A stretch of 64,000 nucleotides of DNA, taken from Alphaproteobacteria bacterium. Lineage in GTDB: Bacteria > Pseudomonadota > Alphaproteobacteria > Sphingomonadales > Sphingomonadaceae. The notes under the pieces were generated by a model, which had not been told where the DNA came from, did no database searches, and was given only the letters and a program-made list of their open reading frames with translations. Shown one piece after another: positions 19,913 through 29,840 of the stretch (positions within the stretch are counted from its first letter, which is position 1; every line of letters starts with the position of its first letter). The position numbers and the translations under genes were made by a program. The stretch lies in contig QBLU01000008.1 of NCBI GenBank assembly GCA_003241875.1, positions 36,780-100,779 of the forward strand, in the 5' to 3' direction.

Positions 19913-20021
19913 GCGCGGGCAAAGCCCGCGCTGACGTCGAACGGGTTCGGCGAGGGAAGGCCCCGCCGCCCCGCCGGCCGAGCTTGCGCGAGTCCGCGCG
20001 CTGCTTCCGATTACGCAATCG
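19913..20021 (-). repeat. 3'-UTR repeat element, copy A (after msrA)
   Basis: Reading from the msrA stop on the minus strand, the element starts directly with a CGATT/AATCG stem-loop (20008-20021). It continues through the shared core CTCGCGCAAGCTCGGCCGG and the AACCCGTTCGACGTCA box. It ends in a perfect 8-bp stem GCGCGGGC with a 3-nt loop at 19913-19931. No T-run follows, so it is not an obvious intrinsic terminator. Four related copies occur at 25597, 34883, 61750 and 61915. Confidence 0.85.
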
Positions 20022-20570
20022 CTACGCTGCGCTCGGCCGCGCCGCGCTCTTTAGCCTCGCCGCATACCCCTTGCGGAATTTCGCCAGCTTCGGCGCCACC
20101 ACAGCGGCGCAATAGCCGTTCGCCGTGCCGTTCCGTTCGAAATAGCGCTGGTGATAGTCCTCTGCCGGATACCAGATCGTGTCGGGCTCGATGCTGGTGA
20201 CGATCGGATTGTCCCATACTGCCTGATTGCGGGCGATCGCGGCCTCGGCCTCGGCGCGCTGATCGGCGTCATGCGGGAAGATTGCCGAGCGGTACTGCGT
20301 ACCGGTGTCGGCGCCCTGGCGGTTGAGCGTCGTCGGGTCGTGGGTGTGGAAGAAGATGTCGAGCAGCTCGGCATAGGAGATCACGTCCGGATCGAAGTTG
20401 ATCCGCACCGCCTCGGCATGGCCGGTCCGGCCCGAGCACACGGCTTCATAGCTCGGATCGGCCACGCTGCCGCCGATATACCCCGATACGACCGTATCGA
20501 CGCCCCGCAATTCATTGAATACCGCTTCCGTGCACCAGAAGCAGCCACCTGCCAGCGTTGCAATCGCCAT
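20022..20570 (-). CDS. msrA: Peptide-methionine (S)-S-oxide reductase MsrA
   Basis: The 182-residue product has the MsrA active site [11 protein letters not shown] at residues 7-17, the VSGYIGG motif, and the conserved [25 protein letters not shown] region. It reduces S-methionine sulfoxide. ATG at 20570 is chosen because AGGA lies 5 nt upstream and [13 protein letters not shown] is a typical start; ATG at 20576 is nearly as good. The stop codon is followed immediately by repeat copy A. Confidence 0.95.
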   Translation of the reverse strand: MAIATLAGGCFWCTEAVFNELRGVDTVVSGYIGGSVADPSYEAVCSGRTGHAEAVRINFDPDVISYAELLDIFFHTHDPTTLNRQGADTGTQYRSAIFPHDADQRAEAEAAIARNQAVWDNPIVTSIEPDTIWYPAEDYHQRYFERNGTANGYCAAVVAPKLAKFRKGYAARLKSAARPSAA

Positions 20571-20886
20571 GTTCATCCTGCCTTTGCGCAAACAACCGAT
20601 ACGCGCCCATCTAGGCAATCGTCGGCCCGGTTGTAAGTGTCGATACCGGCCGCGCACACGCTGCGACACCACGGATACACGTTGAGGACTGCCGCGACTG
20701 ACGGTGCCGACGGCACGGCCCGCCGCAACAATCTGGTTCGCAATGGTGGCGGCCGCGAAAAAATGTTATCCACAGGGCCGACTCGGGGGAAGAGTCGGCG
20801 ATGCGGGGGCATGGCGGCGCAGCTTGGCGCAGCGATGATACCGGTGGCCGGTGGCACCACTGGGCGATAAAAAGACGGGCCGCACG
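20571..20886. other. Gene-free region with a perfect DnaA box and a hairpin
   Basis: This 316-bp stretch has no convincing gene. It holds the promoter side of msrA, an A-rich tract, the DnaA-box consensus at 20766-20774, and a perfect 8-bp hairpin GCCGACTC/GAGTCGGC at 20777-20784 and 20792-20799. Confidence 0.5.
20766..20774 (+). promoter_or_regulatory. Perfect consensus DnaA box TTATCCACA
   Basis: The nine bases match the strong DnaA-binding consensus exactly and sit next to an A-tract. I found no cluster of further boxes nearby, so this is more likely a DnaA-regulated promoter site or a chance match than an origin of replication. Confidence 0.45.
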
Positions 20887-21087
20887 ATGAATCCCTATGA
20901 AGTGACATTGCCCAATGTCCTGGCACGCGTCGGCGCGTGGTGCCGCGGGCTGTTGCGCCGCTACCGCAAGCCGCTGCTGGTCATCGGGGCCACAGGCGCG
21001 ACGGTCGCAATCAGCGTCGGTGCCGCGCAGGCGCCGGCGATGCCACATACCGCAGCCGCGCCGCCCGCCGCTGCCGGGCCACGCTAA
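20887..21087 (+). CDS. Small single-helix hypothetical protein
   Basis: A possible 66-residue product starts MNPYEVTLPNVLARVG. A basic stretch RGLLRRYRKP precedes one hydrophobic helix (LLVIGATGATVAISVGAA), and the tail is Ala/Pro-rich. The arrangement suits a small membrane-anchored protein. The ribosome-binding site is weak and no family is recognised, so it may not be a real gene. Confidence 0.4.
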   Translation: MNPYEVTLPNVLARVGAWCRGLLRRYRKPLLVIGATGATVAISVGAAQAPAMPHTAAAPPAAAGPR

Positions 21088-21202
21088 GTCCCGTCAGGCG
21101 CGCAAAACCGAATATCGCCTGCGTCGCGACTTTCACCCCGGACGATCGCCTGCTACCCACGTCGAATCGAACGGCGTCGACGCCGTCACCTCGGGGAGCG
21201 CA

Positions 21203-22834
21203 ATGGCAAGCAGCGACGCAGAACCGGTGCCGCCGCCGGCAGCGCCGACCGACCCGAACTTCCCGCCGGTCGGGGGCGCCTATGCCAAATATGTGCTCGG
21301 CCTGCTGGTGCTCGTCTATGCGATGAACTTCATCGACCGGCAGATTCTCGCCATCCTGGCCGAAGACATCAAGCGCGATCTTGGCCTGACGGATGCCGAC
21401 CTGGGTTTCCTCTACGGCACCGCCTTTGCCGTCTTCTATGCGCTGTTCGGCATTCCGCTCGGTCGGCTCGCCGACAATTGGGTGCGGACCCGGCTGCTCA
21501 GCATCGGGCTGTTCGTCTGGTCCTCGATGACAGCGCTTTCGGGCCTGTCAACGAACTTCCTGCAGTTGAGCTTTGCCCGCGTCGGCGTCGGCATCGGCGA
21601 AGCCTCGGCGGCGCCATCGGCATTCTCCATGCTGTCGGACTGGTTTCCGCGTGAAAAGCGCGCCACCGCGCTCGCGATCTATTCAGCAGGGCTGTACCTC
21701 GGCGGCGGCGTTTCGCTGCTGATCGGCGCCGTCGTCGTCAGGGCTTGGAACACCACCTATCCGCTCGGCGGGCCGATGGGTCTCGTCGGCTGGCAGGCGG
21801 CCTTCCTCGCCGTCGGCTTTCCCGGCCTGCTGCTGTCGCTATGGGTCGCCACGCTGAGGGAGCCGATCCGCGGCCGTGCCGAAGGCCTGCCCGAGCCGCC
21901 CAAGGTGCAGAATGTCGGCCGCAAGCTGTGGGAAGACATTTCGAGCGTCATCCCGCCGCTGACGCTGTTCCACCTGGCACCGTTCGGCGCACGCGTACTG
22001 GCGACCAACATCGCGGTCGCGGCGGCGTTTGCGATGCTCGCGACGCTGCTGATCGGGGTCACCGGCGACGTGCCGCAATGGGTGGCGATCTGCCTCGGCG
22101 GCTATGCGGTGACCAGCTGGGCGCAATCGCTGAAGGAACGCGACCGGCCGACCTATGCGCTGATCTGGGGCACCCCGACGTTTCTGCTGGCCCTGGTCGG
22201 CTTCGGGTCGATCTCGTTCGTCGGCTATTCGATCGGGTTCTGGGCGGCGCCTTACGCCATCCGCACCTTCGTGGTACCGATGGCCGCGTCCGGCGCCGCC
22301 TTGCCCTGGTACGCCAGCAAGGAAATCGTCGCGCTCACGCTCGGCGGCTGGGGCGCTGCCGGCGGCTTCATCGGCGTCGTGACCGGAGGCTTCGTCTCCG
22401 ACTGGGTAAAGAAGCGCAATCCGGGCGGTCGCATCGTCGTCGCCGCGCTCGCCACGCTGGTGCCGGCGCCGTTCATCTGGCTGATGTACACCACCGACGA
22501 CCTGGGGCTGTTCCTGCTCTACAATATCCCGCTGGCGTTCGGCAGCATGTACGTCGGCATCGCCGCCGCGACGACGCAGGACCTGGTGTTGCCCCGCATG
22601 CGCGGCGCCGCCACCGCGACCTATTTCATCGGCACCACGTTGCTCGGCCTGGGCCTCGGGCCCTATTTCACCGGTGCCGTGTCCAAGGTGACCGGCAGCC
22701 TGGCCACCGGCGTGCTGGCGCTGCTGTTGATGGCGCCGTTCACGCTGGTCTGCCTATACCTCGTCTATCGCAAGCTGCCGGCCGCCGAAGCCACCCGGAT
22801 CGAACGGGCGCGCGCCGCCGGCGAGCCGATCTGA
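21203..22834 (+). CDS. MFS transporter, spinster-like
   Basis: The 543-residue product has about 12 predicted membrane helices. The first helix region reads YAMNFIDRQILAIL and the loop between helices 2 and 3 has the MFS signature GRLADNWVRTRLL; LSDWFPREKRATALAIY follows helix 4. This is typical of spinster-type MFS proteins abundant in sphingomonads. The substrate is unknown. GGGGAG precedes ATG at 21203. An SDR gene follows 22 bp downstream, suggesting a shared pathway. Confidence 0.9.
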   Translation: MASSDAEPVPPPAAPTDPNFPPVGGAYAKYVLGLLVLVYAMNFIDRQILAILAEDIKRDLGLTDADLGFLYGTAFAVFYALFGIPLGRLADNWVRTRLLSIGLFVWSSMTALSGLSTNFLQLSFARVGVGIGEASAAPSAFSMLSDWFPREKRATALAIYSAGLYLGGGVSLLIGAVVVRAWNTTYPLGGPMGLVGWQAAFLAVGFPGLLLSLWVATLREPIRGRAEGLPEPPKVQNVGRKLWEDISSVIPPLTLFHLAPFGARVLATNIAVAAAFAMLATLLIGVTGDVPQWVAICLGGYAVTSWAQSLKERDRPTYALIWGTPTFLLALVGFGSISFVGYSIGFWAAPYAIRTFVVPMAASGAALPWYASKEIVALTLGGWGAAGGFIGVVTGGFVSDWVKKRNPGGRIVVAALATLVPAPFIWLMYTTDDLGLFLLYNIPLAFGSMYVGIAAATTQDLVLPRMRGAATATYFIGTTLLGLGLGPYFTGAVSKVTGSLATGVLALLLMAPFTLVCLYLVYRKLPAAEATRIERARAAGEPI

Positions 22835-24130
<1,296 letters not shown>

Positions 24131-24175
24131 GTTTTTTCAGTACCAGCCAACACGCAGAGAAAAGGTCAGACACAC

Positions 24176-25588
24176 ATGGCAACAAACGCCGCCGGCATCC
24201 TCGACATGATCAAGGAAAAGGAGATCGAATGGGTCGATCTCCGCTTCACCGACCCCAAGGGCAAGTGGCAGCACCTGACCATGGTGTCGGGCGTGATCGA
24301 TGAGGACATGCTGACCGACGGCTTCATGTTCGACGGTTCGTCGATCGACGGCTGGAAGGCGATCAACGAGAGCGACATGATCCTGATGCCGGATCTCGAC
24401 GCGACCTATATCGATCCGTTCTCGGCAACGCCGATGCTGATCCTCATTTGCGACATCGTCGAGCCGTCGACCGGCCAGCTCTACAGCCGCGACCCGCGCT
24501 CCACCGCCAAGCGCGGCGAGGCGTATCTCAAGGCCAGCGGCATCGGCGACACCATCTATATCGGACCCGAGGCCGAATTCTTCGTCTTCGACGATGTCCG
24601 CTACGGCACCGGTTATAACGAAGGCTTCTTCCACCTCGACGACATCGAGCTGCCAACCAACACCGGCCGCGAATATGACGTCGGCAACATGGGCCACCGT
24701 CCGCGCGTCAAGGGCGGCTATTTCCCCGTCGCTCCCGTCGATTCGGCGGTCGACCTGCGCGGCGAGATGGTCTCGACGATGCTCGAGATGGGCCTGCCGT
24801 GCGACAAGCACCACCACGAGGTCGCCGCCGCGCAGCACGAGCTCGGCCTGACATTCGGCACGCTGACGACGACCGCCGACCGCATGCAGGTCTACAAATA
24901 CGTCGTTCACCAGGTCGCCCATGCCTATGGCAAGACCGCGACGTTCATGCCCAAGCCGATCAAGGACGACAACGGCAGCGGCATGCACACCCATCTGTCG
25001 ATCTGGAACGGCAAGACGCCGCTGTTCGCCGGCGACGGCTATGCCGGCCTTTCGGAAATGGCGCTGTTCTTCATCGGCGGCATCATCAAGCACGCCAAGG
25101 CCTGCAACGCCTTCACCAACCCGTCGACCAACAGCTACAAGCGCCTGGTCCCGGGCTTCGAGGCGCCGGTGCTGCTCGCCTATTCGTCGCGCAACCGCTC
25201 GGCCTCGTGCCGCATTCCCTATGGCAGCGGCGGCAAGGCCAAGCGCGTCGAGGTCCGCTTCCCCGACGCCATGGCCAACCCGTATCTCTGCTACACGGCA
25301 CTGCTGATGGCCGGCCTCGACGGCATCGAGAATCGTATCCACCCGGGCGCGCCGATGGACAAGAACCTCTATGACCTGCCGCCGAAGGAACTGAAGAAGG
25401 TCCCGACGGTCTGCGCGTCACTTCGCGAGGCGCTCAATGCCCTCGACAAGAGCCGCGCCGTCTTCACCAAGGGCGGCGTGTTCACCGACGACCAGATCGA
25501 TTCGTATATCGAGCTGAAGATGCACGACGTGATGCGCTGGGAGATGACCCCGGCGCCTTGCGAGTTCGATATGTATTACAGCTCGTAG
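24176..25588 (+). CDS. glnA: Type I glutamine synthetase
   Basis: The 470-residue product is a GSI-beta enzyme. It has the FDGSSIDGW signature, the active-site EAEFF, the metal/ammonia site region [21 protein letters not shown] and the adenylylation site NLYDLPP with Tyr399. It makes glutamine from glutamate, ammonia and ATP. It lies behind glnB under one sigma54 promoter and is followed by a strong hairpin, repeat copy B and an intrinsic terminator. Confidence 0.97.
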   Translation: MATNAAGILDMIKEKEIEWVDLRFTDPKGKWQHLTMVSGVIDEDMLTDGFMFDGSSIDGWKAINESDMILMPDLDATYIDPFSATPMLILICDIVEPSTGQLYSRDPRSTAKRGEAYLKASGIGDTIYIGPEAEFFVFDDVRYGTGYNEGFFHLDDIELPTNTGREYDVGNMGHRPRVKGGYFPVAPVDSAVDLRGEMVSTMLEMGLPCDKHHHEVAAAQHELGLTFGTLTTTADRMQVYKYVVHQVAHAYGKTATFMPKPIKDDNGSGMHTHLSIWNGKTPLFAGDGYAGLSEMALFFIGGIIKHAKACNAFTNPSTNSYKRLVPGFEAPVLLAYSSRNRSASCRIPYGSGGKAKRVEVRFPDAMANPYLCYTALLMAGLDGIENRIHPGAPMDKNLYDLPPKELKKVPTVCASLREALNALDKSRAVFTKGGVFTDDQIDSYIELKMHDVMRWEMTPAPCEFDMYYSS

Positions 25589-25596
25589 CGCCCGCT

Positions 25597-25728
25597 GCCT
25601 TGTCGGAATTCGTTCTTCACGAATTCCGACAAGGCGCGGAGACGCGACGAGCTTGGCCGGCGAGACGGCGGGGCCTCCCCCCGCCGGACTCGTCCGACAT
25701 CAGCCCGGGCTTTGCCCGGGCTTTTTTC
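25597..25728 (+). repeat. 3'-UTR repeat element, copy B (after glnA)
   Basis: Eight bases after the glnA stop lies a perfect 17-bp hairpin (25597-25613 paired with 25619-25635, loop TCTTC). A core related to the other copies follows (GCTTGGCCGGCG, then CTCGTCCGACATCA), then a closing stem-loop AGCCCGGGC with TTT loop and a T-run. The first hairpin has no sequence match to the other copies but occupies the same place, as expected if structure rather than sequence is conserved. Confidence 0.8.
25702..25727 (+). terminator. Intrinsic terminator of glnB-glnA
   Basis: A perfect 9-bp stem AGCCCGGGC (25702-25710) pairs with GCCCGGGCT (25714-25722) over a TTT loop, followed by five more Ts. It is the end of repeat copy B. 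Confidence 0.9.
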
Positions 25729-25831
25729 GCGCCCGGAGCCCTCCGCACCCGAATCATTGCCGCACCGCACCATTCCCGACCGATGCTGCCCGGCCACCCG
25801 CCGTCGCTCCCCAACCCCAAGCAAAAACAAC

Positions 25832-25890
25832 AAAAAAAGGCCGGCGCTTTCGCACCGGCCTGAAGTCTATCCTTGGGGAGGATCGCCATA
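25832..25890 (-). ncRNA. Candidate small RNA, with intrinsic terminator
   Basis: On the minus strand a 9-bp stem (25839-25847 with 25852-25860, one mismatch) closed by a GAAA-like loop is followed by seven Ts at 25838-25832, a strong terminator with no protein gene before it. About 30 nt upstream lies GATCCTCCCC, an exposed anti-Shine-Dalgarno-like sequence such as is seen in several alphaproteobacterial regulatory RNAs. A weak TTGCAG/AATATG promoter pair (25915-25910 and 25892-25887, 17-bp spacing) could start a transcript of about 50 nt. The terminator is well supported; the RNA itself is inferred. Confidence 0.4.
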
Positions 25891-26028
25891 TTGGCACCCC
25901 CTTTGTGCACTGCAACAAAACCGATTGCAACGAAAAAAACGACACCCAGCCGAAATATTTCGGAAAGCACGTCGATAGCAGCGTTCTTCCCCTGTTCCGC
26001 CGCCGTCCAGCGTCCTATAACGTTCGGC

Positions 26029-28005
26029 ATGAGCGACCTGTTCGCCGCGACCGCGGCCCCGAGCGATTATGATGCCAGCCATATCGAGGTGCTGGAGGGG
26101 CTGGAACCGGTCCGCCGCCGACCGGGTATGTACATCGGCGGCACCGACGAACGCGCCCTCCACCATCTCGCTGCCGAAGTCCTCGACAATGCCATGGACG
26201 AGGCCGTAGCCGGCCACGCCAGCCGCATCGAGGTGACGCTGGAGTCCGATGGCAGCCTGACGATCAGCGACAATGGCCGCGGCATCCCGATCGATCCGCA
26301 CCCGCGCTTTCCGGACAAGTCGGCGCTCGAAGTCATCATGACCATGCTGCATTCGGGCGGCAAATTCAGCGGCAAGGCCTATGCCACGTCGGGCGGCCTG
26401 CACGGTGTCGGCATTTCCGTCGTCAATGCGTTGTCGTCGACAATGACGGTCGAGGTGGCGCGCAACCGCGAACTGTTCCGCCAGGGTTTTTCGCGCGGGT
26501 TTCCGACCTCGACGCTCGAAAAGATGGGCGCCGTGCCCAATCGGCGTGGCACCACCATCCGGTTCCTGCCCGACACCCAGATCTTCGGCGAGGAGGCCCG
26601 CTTCCGCGCCTCGCGACTCTACAAACTCGCCCGCTCAAAGGCCTATTTGTTCGGCGGCGTCGAAATCCGCTGGAAGGCGGCGGCGGCGCTGCTCGACGGC
26701 GAGACGCCCGAAACCGCGGTCTTCCAGTTCCCGGGAGGACTCGCCGATCACCTGAAGGAACGCCTCGGCGATCGCGAAATGGTGACGCCGGAGCTGTTTG
26801 CCGGCCGTGCCGATCTCGCGGACGGCAAGGGCGCGGTCGAATGGGCCTGCGCCTGGCCGCATTATGGCGAGGGCGCCGCCAGTTTCTATTGCAACACTAT
26901 CCCGACCCCCGATGGCGGCACCCATGAAACCGGCCTGCGCACCGCCCTCACCCGGGGCCTCAGGAACTATGCGGCGCTGACCGGCAATAAAAAGGCCGGC
27001 GAACTGTCGGGCGAGGACGTGTTCACCGGCGCCGAGATCATGCTGTCGCTGTTCATCCGCGAGCCGCAGTTCCAGAGCCAGACCAAGGACCGGCTGACCT
27101 CCCCGGAGGCAACGCGACTCGTCGAGAACGCCATCAAGGACCATTTCGATCACTGGCTGACCGGCTCGGGTGAGCGCGGCAAGGCGCTGCTGGCCTTTGT
27201 CATCGAGCGGATGGACGATCGCCTGCGCCGCCGCGCCGAGCTGCTCGTCAAGCGCAAGACCGCGACCTCGAAACGCAACCTCCGGCTGCCCGGCAAGCTG
27301 ACCGATTGCGCCCGCAATGACAGCGCCGGCACCGAATTGTTCATCGTCGAAGGTGACAGCGCCGGCGGTTCCGCCAAGCAGGCACGCGATCGCATGACCC
27401 AGGCGATCCTGCCGATCCGCGGCAAGATCCTCAACGTCGCCTCCGCCAACGCCGCCAAGATCGGTGCCAACAGCGAGGTTGCCGACCTGATCCAGGCGCT
27501 CGGCTGTGGTACCCGCGGGCAATATTCGCCCGAGGCGCTGCGCTACGAACGCATCGTCATCATGACCGACGCCGATGTCGACGGGGCCCATATCGCGACG
27601 CTTCTGATGACCTTCTTTTTCCAGGAAATGCCGGGCCTGGTCCGCGACGGCCGGCTCTACCTGGCGCTGCCGCCGCTGTACCGGCTCGCGGCGGGCGGCA
27701 CCGTCGCCTATGCCCGCGATGATGCGCATCGGCTCGAGCTGCTGAAGACGGTGTTCGCCGGCAAGACCAAGATCGAGGTCGGCCGCTTCAAGGGCCTTGG
27801 CGAAATGGCGCCGTCGCAGTTGAAGGAAACGACGATGGACCCGTCGAAACGTACCTTGCTGCGGGTCGTGCTGCCCGATGGCGTCGATGCCAAGGCAGCA
27901 GTCGCCGACCTCGTCGAGCGCCTTATGGGCCGTAACCCGGAACACCGCTTTGCCTTCATCCAGGCCCACGCCGATGCGGTCGATGCCGAGGCGCTCGACG
28001 CCTGA
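26029..28005 (+). CDS. parE: DNA topoisomerase IV subunit B
   Basis: The 658-residue product is a type IIA topoisomerase B subunit. The GHKL ATPase part has LEGLEPVRRRPGMYIGGTDERALHHL, the Asn of EVLDNAMDEA and the HGVGISVVNALS lid. The Toprim part has ELFIVEGDSAGGSAKQARDR and IMTDADVDGAHI. The DERALHHL wording and length mark it as ParE rather than GyrB. With ParC it decatenates replicated chromosomes. ATG at 26029 is chosen over an upstream in-frame ATG at 25873 because it begins at the conserved N-terminus. Confidence 0.94.
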   Translation: MSDLFAATAAPSDYDASHIEVLEGLEPVRRRPGMYIGGTDERALHHLAAEVLDNAMDEAVAGHASRIEVTLESDGSLTISDNGRGIPIDPHPRFPDKSALEVIMTMLHSGGKFSGKAYATSGGLHGVGISVVNALSSTMTVEVARNRELFRQGFSRGFPTSTLEKMGAVPNRRGTTIRFLPDTQIFGEEARFRASRLYKLARSKAYLFGGVEIRWKAAAALLDGETPETAVFQFPGGLADHLKERLGDREMVTPELFAGRADLADGKGAVEWACAWPHYGEGAASFYCNTIPTPDGGTHETGLRTALTRGLRNYAALTGNKKAGELSGEDVFTGAEIMLSLFIREPQFQSQTKDRLTSPEATRLVENAIKDHFDHWLTGSGERGKALLAFVIERMDDRLRRRAELLVKRKTATSKRNLRLPGKLTDCARNDSAGTELFIVEGDSAGGSAKQARDRMTQAILPIRGKILNVASANAAKIGANSEVADLIQALGCGTRGQYSPEALRYERIVIMTDADVDGAHIATLLMTFFFQEMPGLVRDGRLYLALPPLYRLAAGGTVAYARDDAHRLELLKTVFAGKTKIEVGRFKGLGEMAPSQLKETTMDPSKRTLLRVVLPDGVDAKAAVADLVERLMGRNPEHRFAFIQAHADAVDAEALDA

Positions 28006-28085
28006 CCGAAAGGATCGAGGGCGCGCCCCTTGACCGGGGTTCATTTCGGCTGGCCTAATGTTGCGAACGAACAAGGGGTCGGCCG

Positions 28086-29768
28086 ATGAACATCCTGCTG
28101 CGCTGCGCACTTCCGCTGGCGATAGGTCTCGCTGTGCCTTTATCGGCGGCACCCGCCGCCGCCCCCACCGCGACGATGCCGGCCAATTATGGCCAGCTCG
28201 CCAGCTTTTTCAGCGAATGGCGTGCGTTTGTCGCGCCGCCGGTCCAGCGCGGCGTTCCCGACTATAGCGCCGCCGGCGTCGCCCGGCAGGCGGCGGCCCT
28301 CCCGACATGGCGGGCGCGATTGGCGGCAATCGATCAAGCCGGCTGGTCGACCGCCGCGAAGAACGACTATCGCATCGTTGCCGCCGAGCTCAACGCCTTC
28401 GATTTCAACCTGCGGGTGCTCAAGCCCTGGGCCCGCGACCCCGGTTTCTACGCCAATATTGCCGCCGACTGGAGCGACGTGCCGGCGCATGAGGGCCAGA
28501 CCGCAGAGCCCAACATCGATCTTTACGCCTGGAAATGGCCGCTGAAGCCCGCCGATGACAAGGCACTGACGGCGGCGCTGGCAGCGGTGCCGGCCAACCT
28601 TGCCGCGGCGAGGACCAATCTTGCCGGCAGCATGGCGCATGATCTCTGGGCCTATGGCAGCGCCGCGTTCGAGGACCAATCGGCCGCGCTGGCGGCGCTG
28701 GGCGCCGGCACGCTGAAACTGCGCACCCTCGACGGCCCCGTTCTCGCCGACATGAAGGGCGCCAGTCCGGCGCTGCGCCAGGCGATCGCCGCGGCCAAGA
28801 CCGCCATCGACGAATTCGCCGCCTGGGTGGCAGCGGAGGTGCCGAAACGCACCGGGCCAACCGGCGTCGGCAAGGCCGATTACAATTGGCACGCCAAGAA
28901 CGTGATGCTGTCGCCCCATGACTGGGACGCCCAGATGACGCTGCTGCAGCGCGAGCTCGACCGGTCGCTCGCCGGGTTGCGGCTGGAGGAGGTGCGCAAT
29001 CGCAAGCTGCCGCCGTTGCAGCCGCTGACCGATCCCGCCGCCTATGGCCGCATGGTCGCCGAACGCCAGGCGAAATTCAGCGCGTTCTTCACCGAAACCG
29101 GCCTGTCGACCAGAGAGCCCTATCTCGCCACCGCCATCGCCGCCCAATCGGTCGATTTCGCGCCGGAGGGCAGCCGCAACTTCTTCAGCCATGTGACGAT
29201 GCGCGACCCGCTGCCGCTGATCTCGCACTTCACCCATTGGATGGACCTGGCGCGGCTGCGCGCGGCGCCGCATGCCAGCCCGATCCGTCGCGCGACACCG
29301 GCCTTCAACATGTACGCCGACCGGTCCGAAGGCTTTGCCACGGCGTTCGAGGAAATCGCCATGCAAGCGGGGCTTTACGACGACCTGCCGCGCGGCCGCG
29401 AGCTCGTCTGGATCATGCTCGCCAACCGGGCGGCACGCGGGATCGCGTCGCTGCGGGTCCAGGCCAACGAGATCGACCTCGCCACCGCGGGCCAATATCA
29501 CGCCGGCTGGACGCCGCGGGGCTGGTCGGACCCGAGCTCGAAGCTGGTCGGTTTCGAACAGCTGCTGTACGCCCGCCAGCCGGGCTATGGCCCGAGCTAC
29601 ATCATCGGCAAGATCCAGCTCGACCATCTAATGGCGGTCGCCTCCCACGCCGACGATGTAGCCGGCAAACCCTTCGTGATGCGTGACTTTTTCGCGCGCA
29701 CAATGGCCGCCGGCATCATGCCGGTCGCGTTGATCGAGGACGAGATGTTCGCACCCGGCATTCGCTAG
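28086..29768 (+). CDS. DUF885 family exported protein, putative metallopeptidase-like
   Basis: The 560-residue product has a signal peptide (LLRCALPLAIGLAVPLSAAPAAA) and a long, mainly helical DUF885 domain. Recognisable family segments are LKPWARDPGFY, SDVPAHEGQ, WMDLARLR, the YADRSEGFATAFEEIAMQAGLYDD region and QPGYGPSYIIGK. Canonical DUF885 peptidases carry HExxPGH; here that position reads SEGFATAFEE, so a zinc-peptidase activity is doubtful. It is likely periplasmic. AAGGGG lies before the ATG. Confidence 0.85.
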   Translation: MNILLRCALPLAIGLAVPLSAAPAAAPTATMPANYGQLASFFSEWRAFVAPPVQRGVPDYSAAGVARQAAALPTWRARLAAIDQAGWSTAAKNDYRIVAAELNAFDFNLRVLKPWARDPGFYANIAADWSDVPAHEGQTAEPNIDLYAWKWPLKPADDKALTAALAAVPANLAAARTNLAGSMAHDLWAYGSAAFEDQSAALAALGAGTLKLRTLDGPVLADMKGASPALRQAIAAAKTAIDEFAAWVAAEVPKRTGPTGVGKADYNWHAKNVMLSPHDWDAQMTLLQRELDRSLAGLRLEEVRNRKLPPLQPLTDPAAYGRMVAERQAKFSAFFTETGLSTREPYLATAIAAQSVDFAPEGSRNFFSHVTMRDPLPLISHFTHWMDLARLRAAPHASPIRRATPAFNMYADRSEGFATAFEEIAMQAGLYDDLPRGRELVWIMLANRAARGIASLRVQANEIDLATAGQYHAGWTPRGWSDPSSKLVGFEQLLYARQPGYGPSYIIGKIQLDHLMAVASHADDVAGKPFVMRDFFARTMAAGIMPVALIEDEMFAPGIR

Positions 29769-29840
29769 GGAACCCTATGCCATGATGGACGTTCGAAGTC
29801 CCGTTACTGGTAATGGTAGGCTGGCGCCGGGGGCCGGGGG

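Larger units (their letters stand above)
25589..26028. other. Gene-free glnA-parE interval
   Basis: This 440-bp stretch holds repeat copy B with its terminator (25597-25728), an intrinsic terminator in the opposite direction (25832-25860), a possible minus-strand small RNA, and the leader of parE. I see no protein gene that I would defend. Confidence 0.6.

Noticed and set aside
20766..20799. Replication origin
   Set aside because: Only one DnaA box is seen. There is no box cluster, no AT-rich unwinding region and no neighbouring origin genes.
25617..26030. Minus-strand frame of 137 codons between glnA and parE
   Set aside because: It runs through two terminators and the repeat core, with no ribosome site or family pattern.
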